From positions 35,266 through 99,265 of the forward strand of contig CAMDVD010000004.1 of the NCBI GenBank assembly GCA_945878115.1: a stretch of 64,000 nt of DNA, given 5' to 3'. The notes below the pieces were generated by a model. That model was not told the DNA's origin and ran no database searches. It saw only the letters and a list, made by a program, of their open reading frames with translations. This DNA comes from Chitinophaga pinensis (GTDB taxonomy: Bacteria > Bacteroidota > Bacteroidia > Chitinophagales > Chitinophagaceae). This document shows, piece after piece, positions 63,864 through 64,000 of the stretch. Both the position numbers and the translations under genes were made by a program. Within the stretch, counting starts at the first letter, position 1. The number at the start of each line of letters is the position of its first letter.

Positions 63864-64000
63864 TCAACTTAAGATAGCTTTTTCGAGCTGCTGTTCATAA
63901 TTTTCTCTATCATACCTGGCATCATAGGTACAATATTTCTCAATTTTTCTAACCAACTCACAACGTATAAACAGCTGCCTGTTGGCTATGATAATTAATT
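63864..64000 (-). CDS. Partial open frame at the right edge, C-terminal end only
   Basis: On the minus strand a frame enters from the window edge and stops at 63864-63866 (TGA) after 45 codons: ANRQLFIRCELVRKIEKYC, then TYDARYDRENYEQQLEKAILS. It is charged and helical. Its position immediately downstream of plsX in the opposite direction, where fabH would be expected, raises the possibility of a transposase or other inserted gene, but the family cannot be recognised from 45 residues. Confidence 0.4.
   Translation of the reverse strand, partial: LIIIANRQLFIRCELVRKIEKYCTYDARYDRENYEQQLEKAILS

Noticed and set aside
1..64000. CRISPR array or tRNA/rRNA genes
   Set aside because: No regularly spaced direct repeats with unique spacers (the 69-bp units have no variable spacer) and no cloverleaf or rRNA motif seen by eye; a tRNAscan run would be decisive.

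Overview
The window looks like a chromosomal segment of an AT-rich Bacteroidota bacterium, probably in or near the Chitinophagales/Sphingobacteriia. The evidence is gliding and type IX secretion (T9SS) genes (gldC, a PorP/SprF-family protein, cargo with type A and type B sorting tails), DUF5686, DUF4249, DUF5777 and OMP_b-brl_3 outer-membrane proteins, Bacteroidota-style promoters (TAnnTTTG) and genes starting ATG-AAA-AAA behind weak ribosome sites. All calls are from reading the sequence; nothing was searched.

Layout. 1-9.7 kb: a truncated secreted protein, a one-helix membrane protein, a Mur ligase, two large outer-membrane proteins, then an IS200-like (Y1) transposase embedded in REP-type hairpins and 69-bp tandem repeats, and an Nfu iron-sulfur scaffold. 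9.7-15.8 kb: a giant T9SS cargo with PKD domains next to its PorP/SprF partner, then gldC, yqeY and cvpA. 16.3-19.6 kb: a compact minus-strand cassette of LpxH-like phosphoesterase, glycosyltransferase and family-1 glycosidase. 20-25 kb: thioredoxin-type protein, cytochrome-like/beta-propeller lipoprotein, trxB, DUF4249. 25.6-31.3 kb: xerD, a DUF433/DUF5615 toxin-antitoxin-like pair, a zinc-ribbon protein, a broken beta-carbonic anhydrase, and a TonB-dependent receptor preceded by a clear TPP riboswitch, hence probably a thiamin transporter. 31.4-35.6 kb: gingipain-like C25 protease, a frameshifted LamG protein and a methyltransferase.

35.7-42.5 kb is the most accessory-looking part: an orphan LytTR response regulator followed by small secreted or lipid-anchored proteins of unknown function, two of them paralogous, a lipoprotein with a glycine-zipper tail, a 62-residue two-helix membrane protein and a membrane-anchored thioredoxin. 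Two nearly identical promoter/leader segments (about 290 bp each, one mismatch over a 107-nt core) precede the first and last units of this locus. It is my main candidate for an undescribed system.

42.5-52 kb: dipeptidyl peptidase IV, a rhodanese-thioredoxin fusion, DUF3108, outer-membrane barrels, tsaD, a VOC protein and a COQ7-like ferritin-fold protein. 52-61.3 kb: a TMTC-like GT-C membrane protein with TPRs, a CotH-kinase T9SS cargo, and a cytochrome c/OB-fold/YceI/DUF5777 operon. 61.6-64 kb: the classic yceD-rpmF-plsX operon, after which the expected fabH is replaced by a minus-strand partial ORF.

Across the window runs a dispersed, structured intergenic repeat (six copies, both orientations) whose hairpins differ in sequence but keep base pairing. 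It is a second theme worth checking.
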